Source: Bog-473 sp963741995
Lineage (GTDB): Bacteria; Actinomycetota; Acidimicrobiia; Acidimicrobiales; RAAP-2
Direction of reading: 5' to 3'
Assembly (NCBI GenBank): GCA_963741995.1
Contig: CAVUKI010000001.1
Coordinates: 930,001-994,000 of the forward strand
Length of the DNA: 64,000 bases
In this document: in pieces, positions 27,105-36,088 of the stretch
How positions within the stretch are numbered: the first letter of the stretch is position 1
Layout of the letters: each line of letters begins with the position of its first letter
Notes under the pieces: model-generated
What the model saw: the letters and a program-made list of their open reading frames with translations, nothing else
Databases searched by the model: none
Told to the model about the DNA's origin: nothing
Made by a program: the position numbers and the translations under genes

Positions 27105-27682
27105 GGGGTCTCTCGCTTTTCCGGCTCACTCTCCAGCCGGAACTCGCCGGCTCGGAACCGGCGGTCGATCTCCTCGGCCACTTCGCCCGGTCCGCGCCCA
27201 CCCACGCCGACCCCATGGCGTTCCTCGACGCCCTGGCGCTCGAACTGGGTCCACAGATCGTCGACGACGGCGGCGTCGGCCAACGCCCCGGCGTGTCCCG
27301 GCTCGACCGTGCGGTCCATGACCCGCTGCTGCACGACCGCAATCGGTGCCCGCAACACCGCGTAGTGGAGAGCGACGCCGTCCCGGGCGCAGGCCGCCAC
27401 GAACAGGTCGAGCATGAAGGGGTAGAGGATGCCCTCGGCCACGCTGACATAGCCTCCGGCGGCGAAGACGGCTACCGCCTGGGCCGCGGCCTGCAGCACC
27501 ACTCTGTTCTGCGCGTGCGCTTCCTTCCGCCACGGCTCGATCGCGCCGCGCCGGAGCTTGGCGAAGAACCAGTCGAGATCGAGGCAGACCGAGGGCTCGT
27601 GGCGGTCGGCCACCAGCGGGGCCACGGTGGTCTTGCCCGTCCCGGGCGAGCCGGTCAGGAGGAGGAGGGGCGCCTTCGGCAC
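27095..27682 (-). CDS. AAA_33-type P-loop kinase/ATPase
   Basis: 195 residues from ATG 27682. 'LLLLTGSPGTGKTTVAPLVADR' gives Walker A (GSPGTGKTT) at residues ~11-19; 'LDLDWFFAKL' is the substrate-side motif and 'ADAAVVDDLWTQFE' is in the lid part. Such proteins are small-molecule or nucleotide kinases of unknown substrate (zeta-toxin or shikimate-kinase fold). No antitoxin-like gene is next to it. Its stop lies in the 9-base repeat shared with the convergent gene. Confidence 0.82.
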   Translation of the reverse strand: MPKAPLLLLTGSPGTGKTTVAPLVADRHEPSVCLDLDWFFAKLRRGAIEPWRKEAHAQNRVVLQAAAQAVAVFAAGGYVSVAEGILYPFMLDLFVAACARDGVALHYAVLRAPIAVVQQRVMDRTVEPGHAGALADAAVVDDLWTQFERQGVEERHGVGVGGRGPGEVAEEIDRRFRAGEFRLESEPEKRETPEG

Positions 27683-27712
27683 GGATGCATCTTCGCGTGC
27701 GGGTGGCCGGGC

Positions 27713-29992
27713 TCAGCCTTCGGCTGCGACGCCCACCACCGGTTTGTTCAGGACGACGCCCCCTTCGGATCCGTCGAAGTTGGCGTCCCCGTAGTTGAAG
27801 ATGCCGCCGTCAGACGCCGCGATCCAGTAGCCGCGTCCGTCGGGGGTCGCCGCCAGGCCGACGGCCGGCTTGTTCAGGGGGGTACCGCCGGCAGAGCCGA
27901 AGAACCCCGCGTCGCCGAAATTGAAGATGCCCCCGTCCGACGCCACCAACCAGTACCCGAGTCCGTCCGAGGGCGCCGCCATGCCGACGATCGGCTTGTT
28001 CAGTGGCTTGCCTCCCATCGACCCATGGAAGGCGGCGTCGCCGAAGCTGAAGATGCCGCCGTCAGACGCCACCAACCAGTACCCGAGTCCGTCCGAGGTC
28101 GCCGCCATGCCGACGATCGGCTTGTTCAGTGGCTTGCCTCCCATCGACCCATGGAAGGCGGCGTCGCCGAAGCTGAAGATGCCCCCGTCCGAGGCGACCA
28201 TCCAGTAGCCGCCGCCGTCCGGCGTGGCGGCCATGCCGACAATGGGGGCGTTCAGCGGCTTGCCGCCCTGGGAGCCGAAGAAGCCGGCGTTCCCGTAGTT
28301 GAAGATGCCGCCGTCCGAAGCGACCAGCCAGTAGCCCCCCTTGGATGGCGTCGGCGCCATGCCGACGACCGGCCGATTCAGCCGGATGCCACCTGTCGAA
28401 CCGTGAAAGCCGGCGTTGCCGAAGGTGAAGATCCCGCCGTCGGAGGCGACCAGCCAGTACGACGAGTTCGGCGGCGCCGGGGGCGGCGGCGAGGGTGGAC
28501 CCGGGAGCCCGGCCGAGCCCGAGAAGGCAGAGACCTGGTCGGTCGACGGTGCCAGCAGCAGCCCGTCGCCGACCGATGGTGTCGGGAAGTGATTGGCCTG
28601 GCCGCTGACGGAGACCTGCTGCACCGTGGATCCGTTCGCCGGGTCGAGGCCGTAGAGCGACGACCCGCCAATCGACCAGACGAGCCCGCCGGCGGTGATC
28701 GGAGGGCCGTGCGCCCCCGACGCCGTCTGCCACTGTGCTCCGAGGGGGCTGGTCTGAATCGCCTGCACCCCGTTCCCACAGGGAACGTAGACGACGGTCC
28801 CCGAGATGGCGTCCCCGCCCTCGGAGACGCTGCCGCAGACGCTGATGGGCGCGGTGATCTGACCGTTGATCCCTCCCAACGAGGCCTGGCTGAGCAGGTA
28901 GGCGGTCGACGACTTGCCCACCTGCAGAACGGTGCCGTTGGGGAGTAGCGCCGGCGGGCTCGATCCGAGGTCCAGGTCGCTCGAGTTGTCGGTCTGCCAG
29001 GTGCTCGGGGCGAAGTACTGCGTGCGCGCCAGGCCCGGCGACAGCTCCAGGACCGAGTCGCCGTAGTCGTACGGAGTCGACGACGACCCGTTCCCCGTCG
29101 TCAACCAGATGTTGCCCGCCACGTCGACCTCGGGCGCGGCGCCGCCCATCCACACGGCCCCGTCGTGGCCGATCGGCACCGCCTGGTAGTAGCCCGGCGC
29201 CCCGCCGCCTTCGGGCACCGAGACGACCCAGCCGCTGTAGGTCGAGCAGTCACCGGCGTTGCCGCCGTAGCCGAAGACGACGTGGCCGTCGCTCAGGTTC
29301 AGACCGGTGCGCTGCAGGATGGCGGCCGGACCCTGTCCCGGCGGGTCGACGGCCACGTCGAGGTCCACCGTCCCGCTGTACATGTTGAAGCCCACCAGGA
29401 AGTGAGCGGGCGCACCGCCCACCAGCTCGTCGGCCACGGCGAAGACCTCTCCCCGCGCCTCGTCGACGACCGGGGTCCCGGTGATGCCGACATGCGGGCT
29501 GATGTCCCCGCACGGGAGGTCGCCGGACGGCACCGGGGTCCCGACGTGGGTGGACCACAACACCGCCCCGGTGTTGGCGGCCAGCGCGTACACGGTGTCG
29601 TTCTCCGTCGCCACGTAGACACGCCCGGTGGCCTCGAGCGGCTCGCCGTAGACCTGGCCGTCGAGGACCGGTGACGTCCACGCCGGGTTCGGAGGATTGA
29701 ACGTCACGCCCGAGGTGTCGGCGCCCGTTCCCAGGGGATCGCCGTGATAGACGGTCCACGACGAGGTGGCGTCGACGTGCGGCGTTTCGGCATGGACAGA
29801 CGCGCCAGCCGAACCGATGACACCGGCCGCGCCGGCGCCGAGGACGAGCAGGCTGATCCCGGCGCATACCGTGACGAATCTTCGCCGCAGGTGACGCGCC
29901 GGCTGAGAGACCCGCCCGCGTGGGCGCAAGGATTTCGTTCTGGCGCTGATCGACGAACCGTAACTGGTCGGGTCGGCGCTGTCGAAATGCAT
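27713..29992 (-). CDS. secreted PQQ-type propeller protein with six 42-residue SDGG repeats
   Basis: 759 residues. A twin-basic head and hydrophobic stretch ('FVTVCAGISLLVLGAGAAGV', residues ~38-58) make a signal peptide. Residues ~80-500 are a beta-propeller of the PQQ-like kind ('GRVYVATENDTVYALAANTGAVLW'); a Pro-rich linker ('PGPPSPPPPAPPNSS') follows. Six repeats of 42 residues, pattern 'YWLVASDGGIFxFGxAxFxGSxGG' then 'xLNxPIVGMAATPDGxG', fill the C-terminus. Similar repeats are known from cell-surface proteins of actinobacteria, where they may bind wall sugars; that role is inference. It lies 33 bases behind the fadD19-like gene on the same strand. Confidence 0.88.
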   Translation of the reverse strand: MHFDSADPTSYGSSISARTKSLRPRGRVSQPARHLRRRFVTVCAGISLLVLGAGAAGVIGSAGASVHAETPHVDATSSWTVYHGDPLGTGADTSGVTFNPPNPAWTSPVLDGQVYGEPLEATGRVYVATENDTVYALAANTGAVLWSTHVGTPVPSGDLPCGDISPHVGITGTPVVDEARGEVFAVADELVGGAPAHFLVGFNMYSGTVDLDVAVDPPGQGPAAILQRTGLNLSDGHVVFGYGGNAGDCSTYSGWVVSVPEGGGAPGYYQAVPIGHDGAVWMGGAAPEVDVAGNIWLTTGNGSSSTPYDYGDSVLELSPGLARTQYFAPSTWQTDNSSDLDLGSSPPALLPNGTVLQVGKSSTAYLLSQASLGGINGQITAPISVCGSVSEGGDAISGTVVYVPCGNGVQAIQTSPLGAQWQTASGAHGPPITAGGLVWSIGGSSLYGLDPANGSTVQQVSVSGQANHFPTPSVGDGLLLAPSTDQVSAFSGSAGLPGPPSPPPPAPPNSSYWLVASDGGIFTFGNAGFHGSTGGIRLNRPVVGMAPTPSKGGYWLVASDGGIFNYGNAGFFGSQGGKPLNAPIVGMAATPDGGGYWMVASDGGIFSFGDAAFHGSMGGKPLNKPIVGMAATSDGLGYWLVASDGGIFSFGDAAFHGSMGGKPLNKPIVGMAAPSDGLGYWLVASDGGIFNFGDAGFFGSAGGTPLNKPAVGLAATPDGRGYWIAASDGGIFNYGDANFDGSEGGVVLNKPVVGVAAEG
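27716..28459 (-). repeat. six tandem 126-base coding repeats
   Basis: Each unit codes 42 residues; the last is four residues short. The third and fourth units (near 27960-28200) are nearly identical in DNA at an offset of exactly 126 bases, differing at a few positions, which points to recent duplication or gene conversion. Confidence 0.9.
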
Positions 29993-30025
29993 TGTGTGAC
30001 AATTGTGAGGGAGGCGACCTCGGTT

Positions 30026-31630
30026 TTAGTCGCCCGCGTGCACGATGGCGCCGGCCCACGTGTAGTCGGGCTTCCCCGACGGCGACCGCTCTACGGCGTC
30101 GACCACGTAGAGCCGGCGGGGCAGCTTGTAGCCCGCGATCGACGTGCGGCAGTGCTCTTGGAGCGACTCCAGCGATGGAGCCTCGTGACCCACGCGGGGC
30201 TGTACGATGGCCGCCACGGTCTGGCCCCAGCGCTCGTCGGGCGCCCCGCACACAATGGCGTCCATGACGTCGGGATGGGAGCGCACGGCGGACTCGACCT
30301 CCTCGGGGAAGATCTTCTCGCCGCCCGAGTTGATGACGATCGACCCCCGGCCGAGCAACGTGATCGATCCGTCCGACTCCACCGTGGCGTAGTCACCCGG
30401 CATGACGAAGCGGGTCCCGCGCACCTGAATGAACACCTCGGCCGTCTTCTTCGGGTCGTTGTAGTACCCGAGCGGGATATCGCCCGAGCGGGCGATCTTG
30501 CCGATGACGCCCGACCCGGGCTCCACCGGGTCCAGGTTCTCGTCGAACACCACCGTCTCGCCCAGGAGGTGCACGGTCGGCCCGCTCTTCATGGCCGTGT
30601 TACCGGCGGTCACCACCGTCATGCCGTTGTTGCCGCCCTCCGAGGAGCCGATGGCGTCCGTGATCACGAGGGTGGGCAGGCGTGCGAAGAACTGGTCCTT
30701 GACCGGAGCGGAGAAGAGCGCGGCCGAGGACACCACGGCCACCAGCGACGAGAGGTCGTGGTCGGTCCCTTCGTCGTCCAACGACTCGATCAACGGCTTG
30801 CCCATGGCGTCGCCCGTGATCATGACGGAGTTCACCCTCTCGTCGCCGACCAGCCGCCACACCTCGTGGGGGTCGAACTTGGCCATCAGGACGATCTTGG
30901 AGCCGACGAAGCTCTGCCCCATGACGCACCACTGCGTGGCGCCGTGCATGAGCGGTGCGACCGGCAGGTGCACCAGGCCCCCGTTGGCGCCCTTGGCCAC
31001 GATGGCCGAGGGGTCGCTCGCCCGCGTGTTCGTGACGGGATCGGTTCCGCCACCGAGCGCGTAGAAGACATCCTCGTGGCGCCACACGACGCCCTTGGGC
31101 ATCCCGGTCGTGCCGCCGGTGTAGAGGATGTAGAGGTCGTCCCTCGAGCGCGGGCCGAAATCGCGCTCCTCCGACTGGCCCACCAGCACGTCTTCGTACG
31201 CGACGGCGCCGGGAGCCGGGTCGACGGCGCTGCCGTCCTCGATCACCACGACGTGCCGCAGCTGCGGGAGCTCGGGGAGGAGTGCGGCGACCAGTGGCGA
31301 GAACTCGCGTTGGTAGACGAGCGCCTGCAGGTTGGCGTTGGTCAGCAGGTAGCGGAGCTCGTCCTTGACGTAGCGGTAGTTGATGTTGATCCAGATCGCC
31401 CGCAGCTTGAACACGGCCCAGGCGGTCTCGACCCACTCGACCGAGTTGTAGGCGTAGATCCCGACATGGTCCCCGGGACCGATCCCCTGGGCGGCGAGAT
31501 GGTGGGCCAGCTGGTTCGCCCGCGCCTCCATCTCGGCGTAGGTCCGGCGCTTGCCGTCGGCGACCAGGTACTCGCGTTCGGGATAGGCGTCGACGGCCGC
31601 TTCGAACAGGTCGGCGAGGTTGAACTCCAT
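30026..31630 (-). CDS. fadD19: acyl-CoA synthetase, FadD19-like
   Basis: 534 residues from ATG 31630. AMP-binding motif 'YILYTGGTTGMPKGVVW', then 'HGATQW', 'ITDAIGSSEGG', 'GRGSIVINSGGEKIFPEEVE' and final 'RSPSGKPDYTWA' follow the order of FadD19, the mycobacterial ligase that activates C26-carboxylated and C24-branched sterol side chains. The KstR-like palindrome lies 11 bases before the ATG, so the promoter and operator must overlap the leader. The next gene on the strand is the propeller/repeat protein. Confidence 0.92.
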   Translation of the reverse strand: MEFNLADLFEAAVDAYPEREYLVADGKRRTYAEMEARANQLAHHLAAQGIGPGDHVGIYAYNSVEWVETAWAVFKLRAIWININYRYVKDELRYLLTNANLQALVYQREFSPLVAALLPELPQLRHVVVIEDGSAVDPAPGAVAYEDVLVGQSEERDFGPRSRDDLYILYTGGTTGMPKGVVWRHEDVFYALGGGTDPVTNTRASDPSAIVAKGANGGLVHLPVAPLMHGATQWCVMGQSFVGSKIVLMAKFDPHEVWRLVGDERVNSVMITGDAMGKPLIESLDDEGTDHDLSSLVAVVSSAALFSAPVKDQFFARLPTLVITDAIGSSEGGNNGMTVVTAGNTAMKSGPTVHLLGETVVFDENLDPVEPGSGVIGKIARSGDIPLGYYNDPKKTAEVFIQVRGTRFVMPGDYATVESDGSITLLGRGSIVINSGGEKIFPEEVESAVRSHPDVMDAIVCGAPDERWGQTVAAIVQPRVGHEAPSLESLQEHCRTSIAGYKLPRRLYVVDAVERSPSGKPDYTWAGAIVHAGD

Positions 31631-31641
31631 CGGTCCGAGAT

Positions 31642-31655
31642 TAGAACACGTTCTT
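31642..31655. promoter_or_regulatory. KstR-like operator before fadD19-like gene
   Basis: TAGAACACGTTCTT fits TNNAACNNGTTNNA except for the last base. Read on the minus strand it is AAGAACGTGTTCTA, the best dyad of the four sites. Confidence 0.6.
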
Positions 31656-31739
31656 GTTCTGCGGGCAATCGTCCGTCGCACCTGCTCCGGGCAGCCGACC
31701 GCCCCTTCCCGCCGGCACCGATCCGGCGGCCTCCATCGC

Positions 31740-33754
31740 TTACCCGGAGATCCCCACGATGGGCATGTTGAGCTTGATGGAGCCCGTGGAGCCGTAGAAG
31801 GTCGGGCCGCTCGTGGTCGGGTAGGTGAAGACCCCGCCATCCGAGCCGCTCAGGTAGTAGCCGCCGGCGACGGCGGTCAGGCCGACGATCGGCTTGTTGA
31901 GCGTGATGGAGCCGGTCGAGCCGTAGAAGGGCGGGCCCCCGCTGGTCGGGTAGGTGAAGATGCCGCCATCGGAGGCCACCAGGTAGTAGCCGCCGCTCAC
32001 GGGGGCGGCCATACCGACCACCGGCTTGTTGAGGGGCAGCGAGCCGGCCGAGCCCTCGAACGTGGCATCGCCGTAGTTGAAGATGCCGCCGTCGGAGGCC
32101 ACCAGGTAGTAGCCCCGGCCGTCAGGCGTGGCGGCCATGCCCACGATGGGCTTGTTCAAGCGGAGAGATCCGGCTGAGCCGTAGAACTGGGCGTCGCCAT
32201 AGGTGAACACGCCACCGTCGGAGGCCACCAGCCAGTACCCCCCACCGTCGGCGGTCACCGCCATGCCGACCACCGGCGCATTGAGGCGCATGCCTCCGGT
32301 CGAGCCGTCGAACTTGGCGGAGCCGAAGTTGAAGATGCCGCCGTCGGACGCCACCAGGTAGTAGCCGTCACCGGCGGGCATCACGGCCATGCCGACGATC
32401 GGCTTGTTGATCGGCATCCCACCCATGGAGCCGAGGAACGGCGCGCCCTTCCCGTAGTTGAACACCCCGCCGTCGGAGGCGACGAAGCGGTAGCCCGAGC
32501 GGGCGATCGGTGCGCTGGCCACGAACGGTGTGTTGCCCGCGAGCGAGCTGTTGCCGAGCCCGACGCAGGTCCAGTCGGTGATGCAGGAGACCGCGTTCAG
32601 TTGGGTGTTGGCAGCGCCCGTCTGGTTCGGCGTGCTGGCGAGCGTCCATGTCGTGCCGTCCCAGGCGAGCGCTTCGGTGCTGCGGCCCGTCGTCGGGATC
32701 GAGAACCCCACGGCCGAGCACGACGTCATGCTGAAGCAGTCGACGCCCTGCAGCTGGTTGCTCACCGTTCCGGCGTTGGGGCTGGAGGCGATCGACCAGC
32801 TGGAGCCGTTCCACTGCTCGACCAGGGTCTGGTACGAGGTCGTGCCGAAGCCCCACCCGACCGCCGTGCACCAAGAGGTGCCGATGCACGAGACACCGGT
32901 GAGATTGACGCTGCTCTGTCCGTCGGGGTTCGGGGTCGAGACGACGGTCCAGGCGGTGCCGTTCCATTGCTCGGCCATGCTCGAGTCCCCCCGTCCGAGT
33001 TGCCGACGGCCATGCACATCGTCGACGCGGTACAGGACACGGCAGTGAAGGAGGGACCGAGGCCCAGGCCCGTGGTCGGCGTGGTCTGGAGGGACCAGGT
33101 GGAGCCGTTCCAGCTCGCTGCGAGCGGCGCGTACGTGTTGCCGCTGTTGCCAGCCTGACCGGCCGCCATGCAGAAGGTGATGCTGGGGCAGGACACCCCG
33201 TACAGGACGTTGCCGGTGACGGCGGTTTGGTTGGGGCTCGACACGACGGTCCACGTGGACCCGTTCCACTGCTCGATGAGCGTGCTCGATGTGCTCGTTC
33301 CCGTCTGACCCACCGCCATGCACAGCATTGCGGCGGCGCAGCTCACCGAGGCGAGGGAGCCCGGTGCGCTCAGCGGGGGCGTCGTGGCCAACGTCCACGT
33401 CGAGCCGGTCCACTGCTCAATGAGCGGTGCGGTCAGACCGCCGATGTTCTGGTAGCCCACGCCCACGCAGAAGGCAGCGCTGGCGCAGGAGGCGCCTTCG
33501 AAGACGCCGCCGGTCACCGCCTGCGTGCTGGCGGCGGCGGTCCAGGTCGACGCGGTGACGGTGGCGGGGACCGTGCTGGTTGCCGCACTAGCCGCACTAG
33601 CCGCACTTGCCGCACTTGCCGCACTTGCCGCACCTGCCGCACTTGCCGCACCTGCCGCACCTGCCGCACCGCCGGGCGCAGCACCGAGGAACAGCCAGGC
33701 GCCCATGAGCGCGCAGGCCAAAACAGGAGCCGCATTGCGGACGGCAGTCTTCAC
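31740..33754 (-). pseudogene. secreted WNG-repeat and SDGG-repeat protein, frameshifted
   Basis: GTG 33754 opens a signal peptide ('VLACALMGAWLFLGAAPGG') followed by an Ala-Ala-Ser tract. Residues ~65-430 hold about seven repeats of ~47 residues with 'LIEQWNGSTWTVVSSPN' and 'VSCxSxxFCMAVG' (paired cysteines). Seven or eight 42-residue 'YYLVASDGGIFNYGxAxFxGSxGSLxLNKPIVGMAA' units end the protein, the same module as in the gene at 27713. In the six-C run at 32987-32992 one more base would join 'GNSDGG' to 'DSSMAEQWNGTAW', so the gene is split there. The corrected protein has ~671 residues and is probably surface-exposed. Confidence 0.82.
33580..33669 (-). repeat. ten 9-base tandem repeats coding Ala-Ala-Ser
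   Basis: TTGCCGCAC-type units on the plus strand recur ten times with only the first one or two bases varying. On the coding strand they give the tract after the signal peptide of the secreted repeat protein. Confidence 0.9.
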
Positions 33755-33960
33755 GTGTACCCCTCTGACTCCGGGACCAGAGGAACGGTCCCGCGGTGGA
33801 GGAGACCCTACTGCGGCGGGTTGCGTGAAACCGGAATACTCCGTTGTCTGCCCACGGTTACTCGTAGACCCTGCCCGCAACGGCACAAGCGGAGTGCGTC
33901 CGGGTGTGAACTTGCAGTAGGCAGGGAGCACCACCCCAAAGCGAGCTCAAGGAGAATGTC

Positions 33961-34542
33961 GTGAAGAGCACCGGTTCCAAGGGCCTGGACGCTGGATTCA
34001 CTTGGCGTCGTGAGGTCGGACTAGTCCACGTGGAATGTGTCCCAAACACCGATCCTGAGTTCTACGGATGTTGGTGGTCAGTCGCAGAAGGCTTTCCCGT
34101 CTGTACTGCAACTGTTGACTACCCTTCGCTCGGCTACCGCTCGATGTTCGGATGGGTGCAGGTTGTTCGCTCGACGGACAACGAATTTGGCGGTCTGCGA
34201 TTCGAGCTGGACCCGTTCGGACTCTTCGGCGACGCACCCTCGCCTTACTGCTGGTACGGACAGCGCCCGATCCTCTTCGACGCTCCGTCACGTTCGGTCA
34301 GGGAATCCCTTGAGTGGGTGGCGCACAGCTTTTTGGCCACCACTCCCCTCGACGAGGTCGCAGCGTTGAAGGCTCGTCGAGTGGTGCCTCTTGTGGGGTT
34401 CTCCTGGGGATTTACAGACACCGGCAGCAGCGTCATCCTCAGCGACATCGAGGTGCTGACGGACCGTGAGTGGACGGCGACGCTCGACGTGCTGCGACAG
34501 GGGTATCCGATGTGGGTCTTCGCAGATGGAATCGACGGGTAG
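33961..34542 (+). CDS. hypothetical protein
   Basis: 193 residues from GTG 33961, with 'aaggagaat' just ahead. I do not recognise a family. The protein is rich in Trp, Tyr and Phe ('FYGCWWSVAEGF', 'PSPYCWYGQRPILF', 'GYPMWVFADG'), acidic, with no membrane segment or signal peptide, so a soluble globular protein is likely. Its codons are clearly less GC-rich than those of the neighbours, a possible sign of recent transfer. It is divergent from the secreted repeat protein and followed by a convergent DUF4235 gene. Confidence 0.75.
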   Translation: MKSTGSKGLDAGFTWRREVGLVHVECVPNTDPEFYGCWWSVAEGFPVCTATVDYPSLGYRSMFGWVQVVRSTDNEFGGLRFELDPFGLFGDAPSPYCWYGQRPILFDAPSRSVRESLEWVAHSFLATTPLDEVAALKARRVVPLVGFSWGFTDTGSSVILSDIEVLTDREWTATLDVLRQGYPMWVFADGIDG

Positions 34543-34616
34543 CGAAAGGGTGAGGCATCAGGACGGCGAGAGCGAGATTGCCCGGTTCGCCCGGGACTGT
34601 GGGAAACCTGCTGGGC

Positions 34617-34949
34617 CTAGGAGGGCGCGTCTGGGGGCGGCTCGTGCACGGCGGCCTCCCAGACCTTGCCGGACAGGCGCACGGCCACCACTCGGGAGAC
34701 GGCGATGCCCACGGCCAAGGAGGTGGCCCAGGTGAGGGCGGCGCCCCAGGTGACTGTGCGGTCCGCCGGTCCGCGAGGAGGGGGTTCGTGGCGCACCAGG
34801 CGCCAGGCCATGGTGAGCAGGCGCTGGGTCACGATGGCGGCCACGGCCACCGAGGCGGCGTTGACCACCTTCCAGCCCATGTCCTTCTGCTCGGGGCTGG
34901 CGTTGACGGGTTTGTGAGGCCTCCAGGTGTGGTGGTAGCGAGGCTCCAT
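34617..34949 (-). CDS. DUF4235 small membrane protein
   Basis: 110 residues from ATG 34949. 'GWKVVNAASVAVAAIVTQRLLTMAWRLV' and 'AALTWATSLAVGIAVSRVVAVRL' are the two membrane segments (residues ~25-52 and 70-93), with the 'GW' and 'GxPP' marks of DUF4235. Function unknown. It stands alone. Confidence 0.8.
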   Translation of the reverse strand: MEPRYHHTWRPHKPVNASPEQKDMGWKVVNAASVAVAAIVTQRLLTMAWRLVRHEPPPRGPADRTVTWGAALTWATSLAVGIAVSRVVAVRLSGKVWEAAVHEPPPDAPS

Positions 34950-35265
34950 TTGCCTTCAATGATGCCCCCTGTACCACTGGGGTTCAACTGGGGCCTCGGC
35001 TGAATCCTTGGGTGAGGCAGGGATGCAACGGCGGCACCGGCACGGCCCCCGAACCACCGAACTGGCCCGGTACCGCGCGATGGACTACCCCACGTCGTCG
35101 CCTTCACTGCGCGAGCTACAAGATGGTGCGTTGAGGTTGCGGTTGCATCCGTCCCATAGGTGGCGCAGGAGAGTCAGAGCCACGGCACATGCGCGGGCCC
35201 GTGCCGGACAGCAGACGTTGCCGCGTTGCCGCGTTGCCGCGAAGGTATGGCGTGCAGCCCTGGAA
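34950..35265. other. 316-base gap without a recognisable gene
   Basis: No frame here is protein-like. It holds three 8-base tandem copies of GTTGCCGC at 35217-35240. No tRNA-like fold, riboswitch or strong terminator was seen. Confidence 0.6.
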
Positions 35266-36066
35266 CTACTCGAACAGGTCGGGGTCAGTCCGGCAGATCT
35301 CGTCCCACAGCGGCTGGAACGACAGCCATCCGGCGTAGGGCGAGGCGGAGAATTCGCGCGTGTACCGCGCACCCTCGTCGTCGATGAGCAGCGGGGTTCC
35401 CGCCGCCTCGGCCAGCAGCTGGGCCTGGCAGGAGCGCTCCATGGTGATGAACCACCACGCTGCCTCATCGACGGTGTGCCCGACGGTGAACAGCCCGTGG
35501 TTGCGGTGGATGGTGGCCTTGTGCGGGCCGAGCGCGGCCGCCAGAGCCTTGGCGGCGGCCTCCTCCAGCACAATGGCGCCGCCGCCCTCCTCGCACACGG
35601 TGTGGTCCTCGTAGAACACGCACGCGTCCTGCGTGATGGGATCGAGGGGGCGACCGAGGGCGGACCACGCCTTGCCGTGGACCGAGTGGGCGTGAGCGGC
35701 GGCCATGACGTCGGGGCGGGCCGCGTGCACGGCGGAGTGGATGGCGAACGCAGCGGGGTTGACCGGGCGATTTCCCTCGACGACCTCGCCGGTGTGGCTC
35801 ACGAGGATCAGGTCGGAGACGCGGACGTGGCGGAAGCTCATGGCGAAGGGGTTCACCCAGAAGTGGTCGGTCAGCTCCGGGTCGCGCGCGGTGATGTGGC
35901 CGGCGACACCCTCGGAGAAGCCGAAGCGACCGAACAAGCGCAGCGCCCCGGCCAGCTTCTGCTTGCGGTGCAGGCGTTCCTCCTCCACCGTGTCGAACTT
36001 CGGAGGGGCCGGCGCCCTGAGCGTGCTGCGGGCCGCCGGACCTGCATCGGAAAGGGCCTGTGCCAT
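35266..36066 (-). CDS. class II aldolase/adducin-family protein
   Basis: 266 residues from ATG 36066. The zinc ligands are in 'AHAHSVHGKAWS' (residues ~123-134) and 'HRNHGLFTVGHT' (~186-197), and 'FSEGVAGHITARDP' is the substrate loop seen in this family. Members are fuculose- or ribulose-phosphate aldolases, but many actinobacterial copies lie in aromatic or steroid catabolic regions and have unknown substrates. The start codon lies 22 bases from that of the divergent SRPBCC gene. Confidence 0.88.
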   Translation of the reverse strand: MAQALSDAGPAARSTLRAPAPPKFDTVEEERLHRKQKLAGALRLFGRFGFSEGVAGHITARDPELTDHFWVNPFAMSFRHVRVSDLILVSHTGEVVEGNRPVNPAAFAIHSAVHAARPDVMAAAHAHSVHGKAWSALGRPLDPITQDACVFYEDHTVCEEGGGAIVLEEAAAKALAAALGPHKATIHRNHGLFTVGHTVDEAAWWFITMERSCQAQLLAEAAGTPLLIDDEGARYTREFSASPYAGWLSFQPLWDEICRTDPDLFE

Positions 36067-36088
36067 GCCTAGAAACTATCGTCTGCCC

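Noticed and set aside
33580..33669. CRISPR-like array
   Set aside because: The 9-base units are contiguous, without spacers, and code the Ala-Ala-Ser tract of a secreted protein.
34950..35265. tRNA or small RNA in the largest gap
   Set aside because: No cloverleaf, anticodon arm or terminator-like end could be found by eye.
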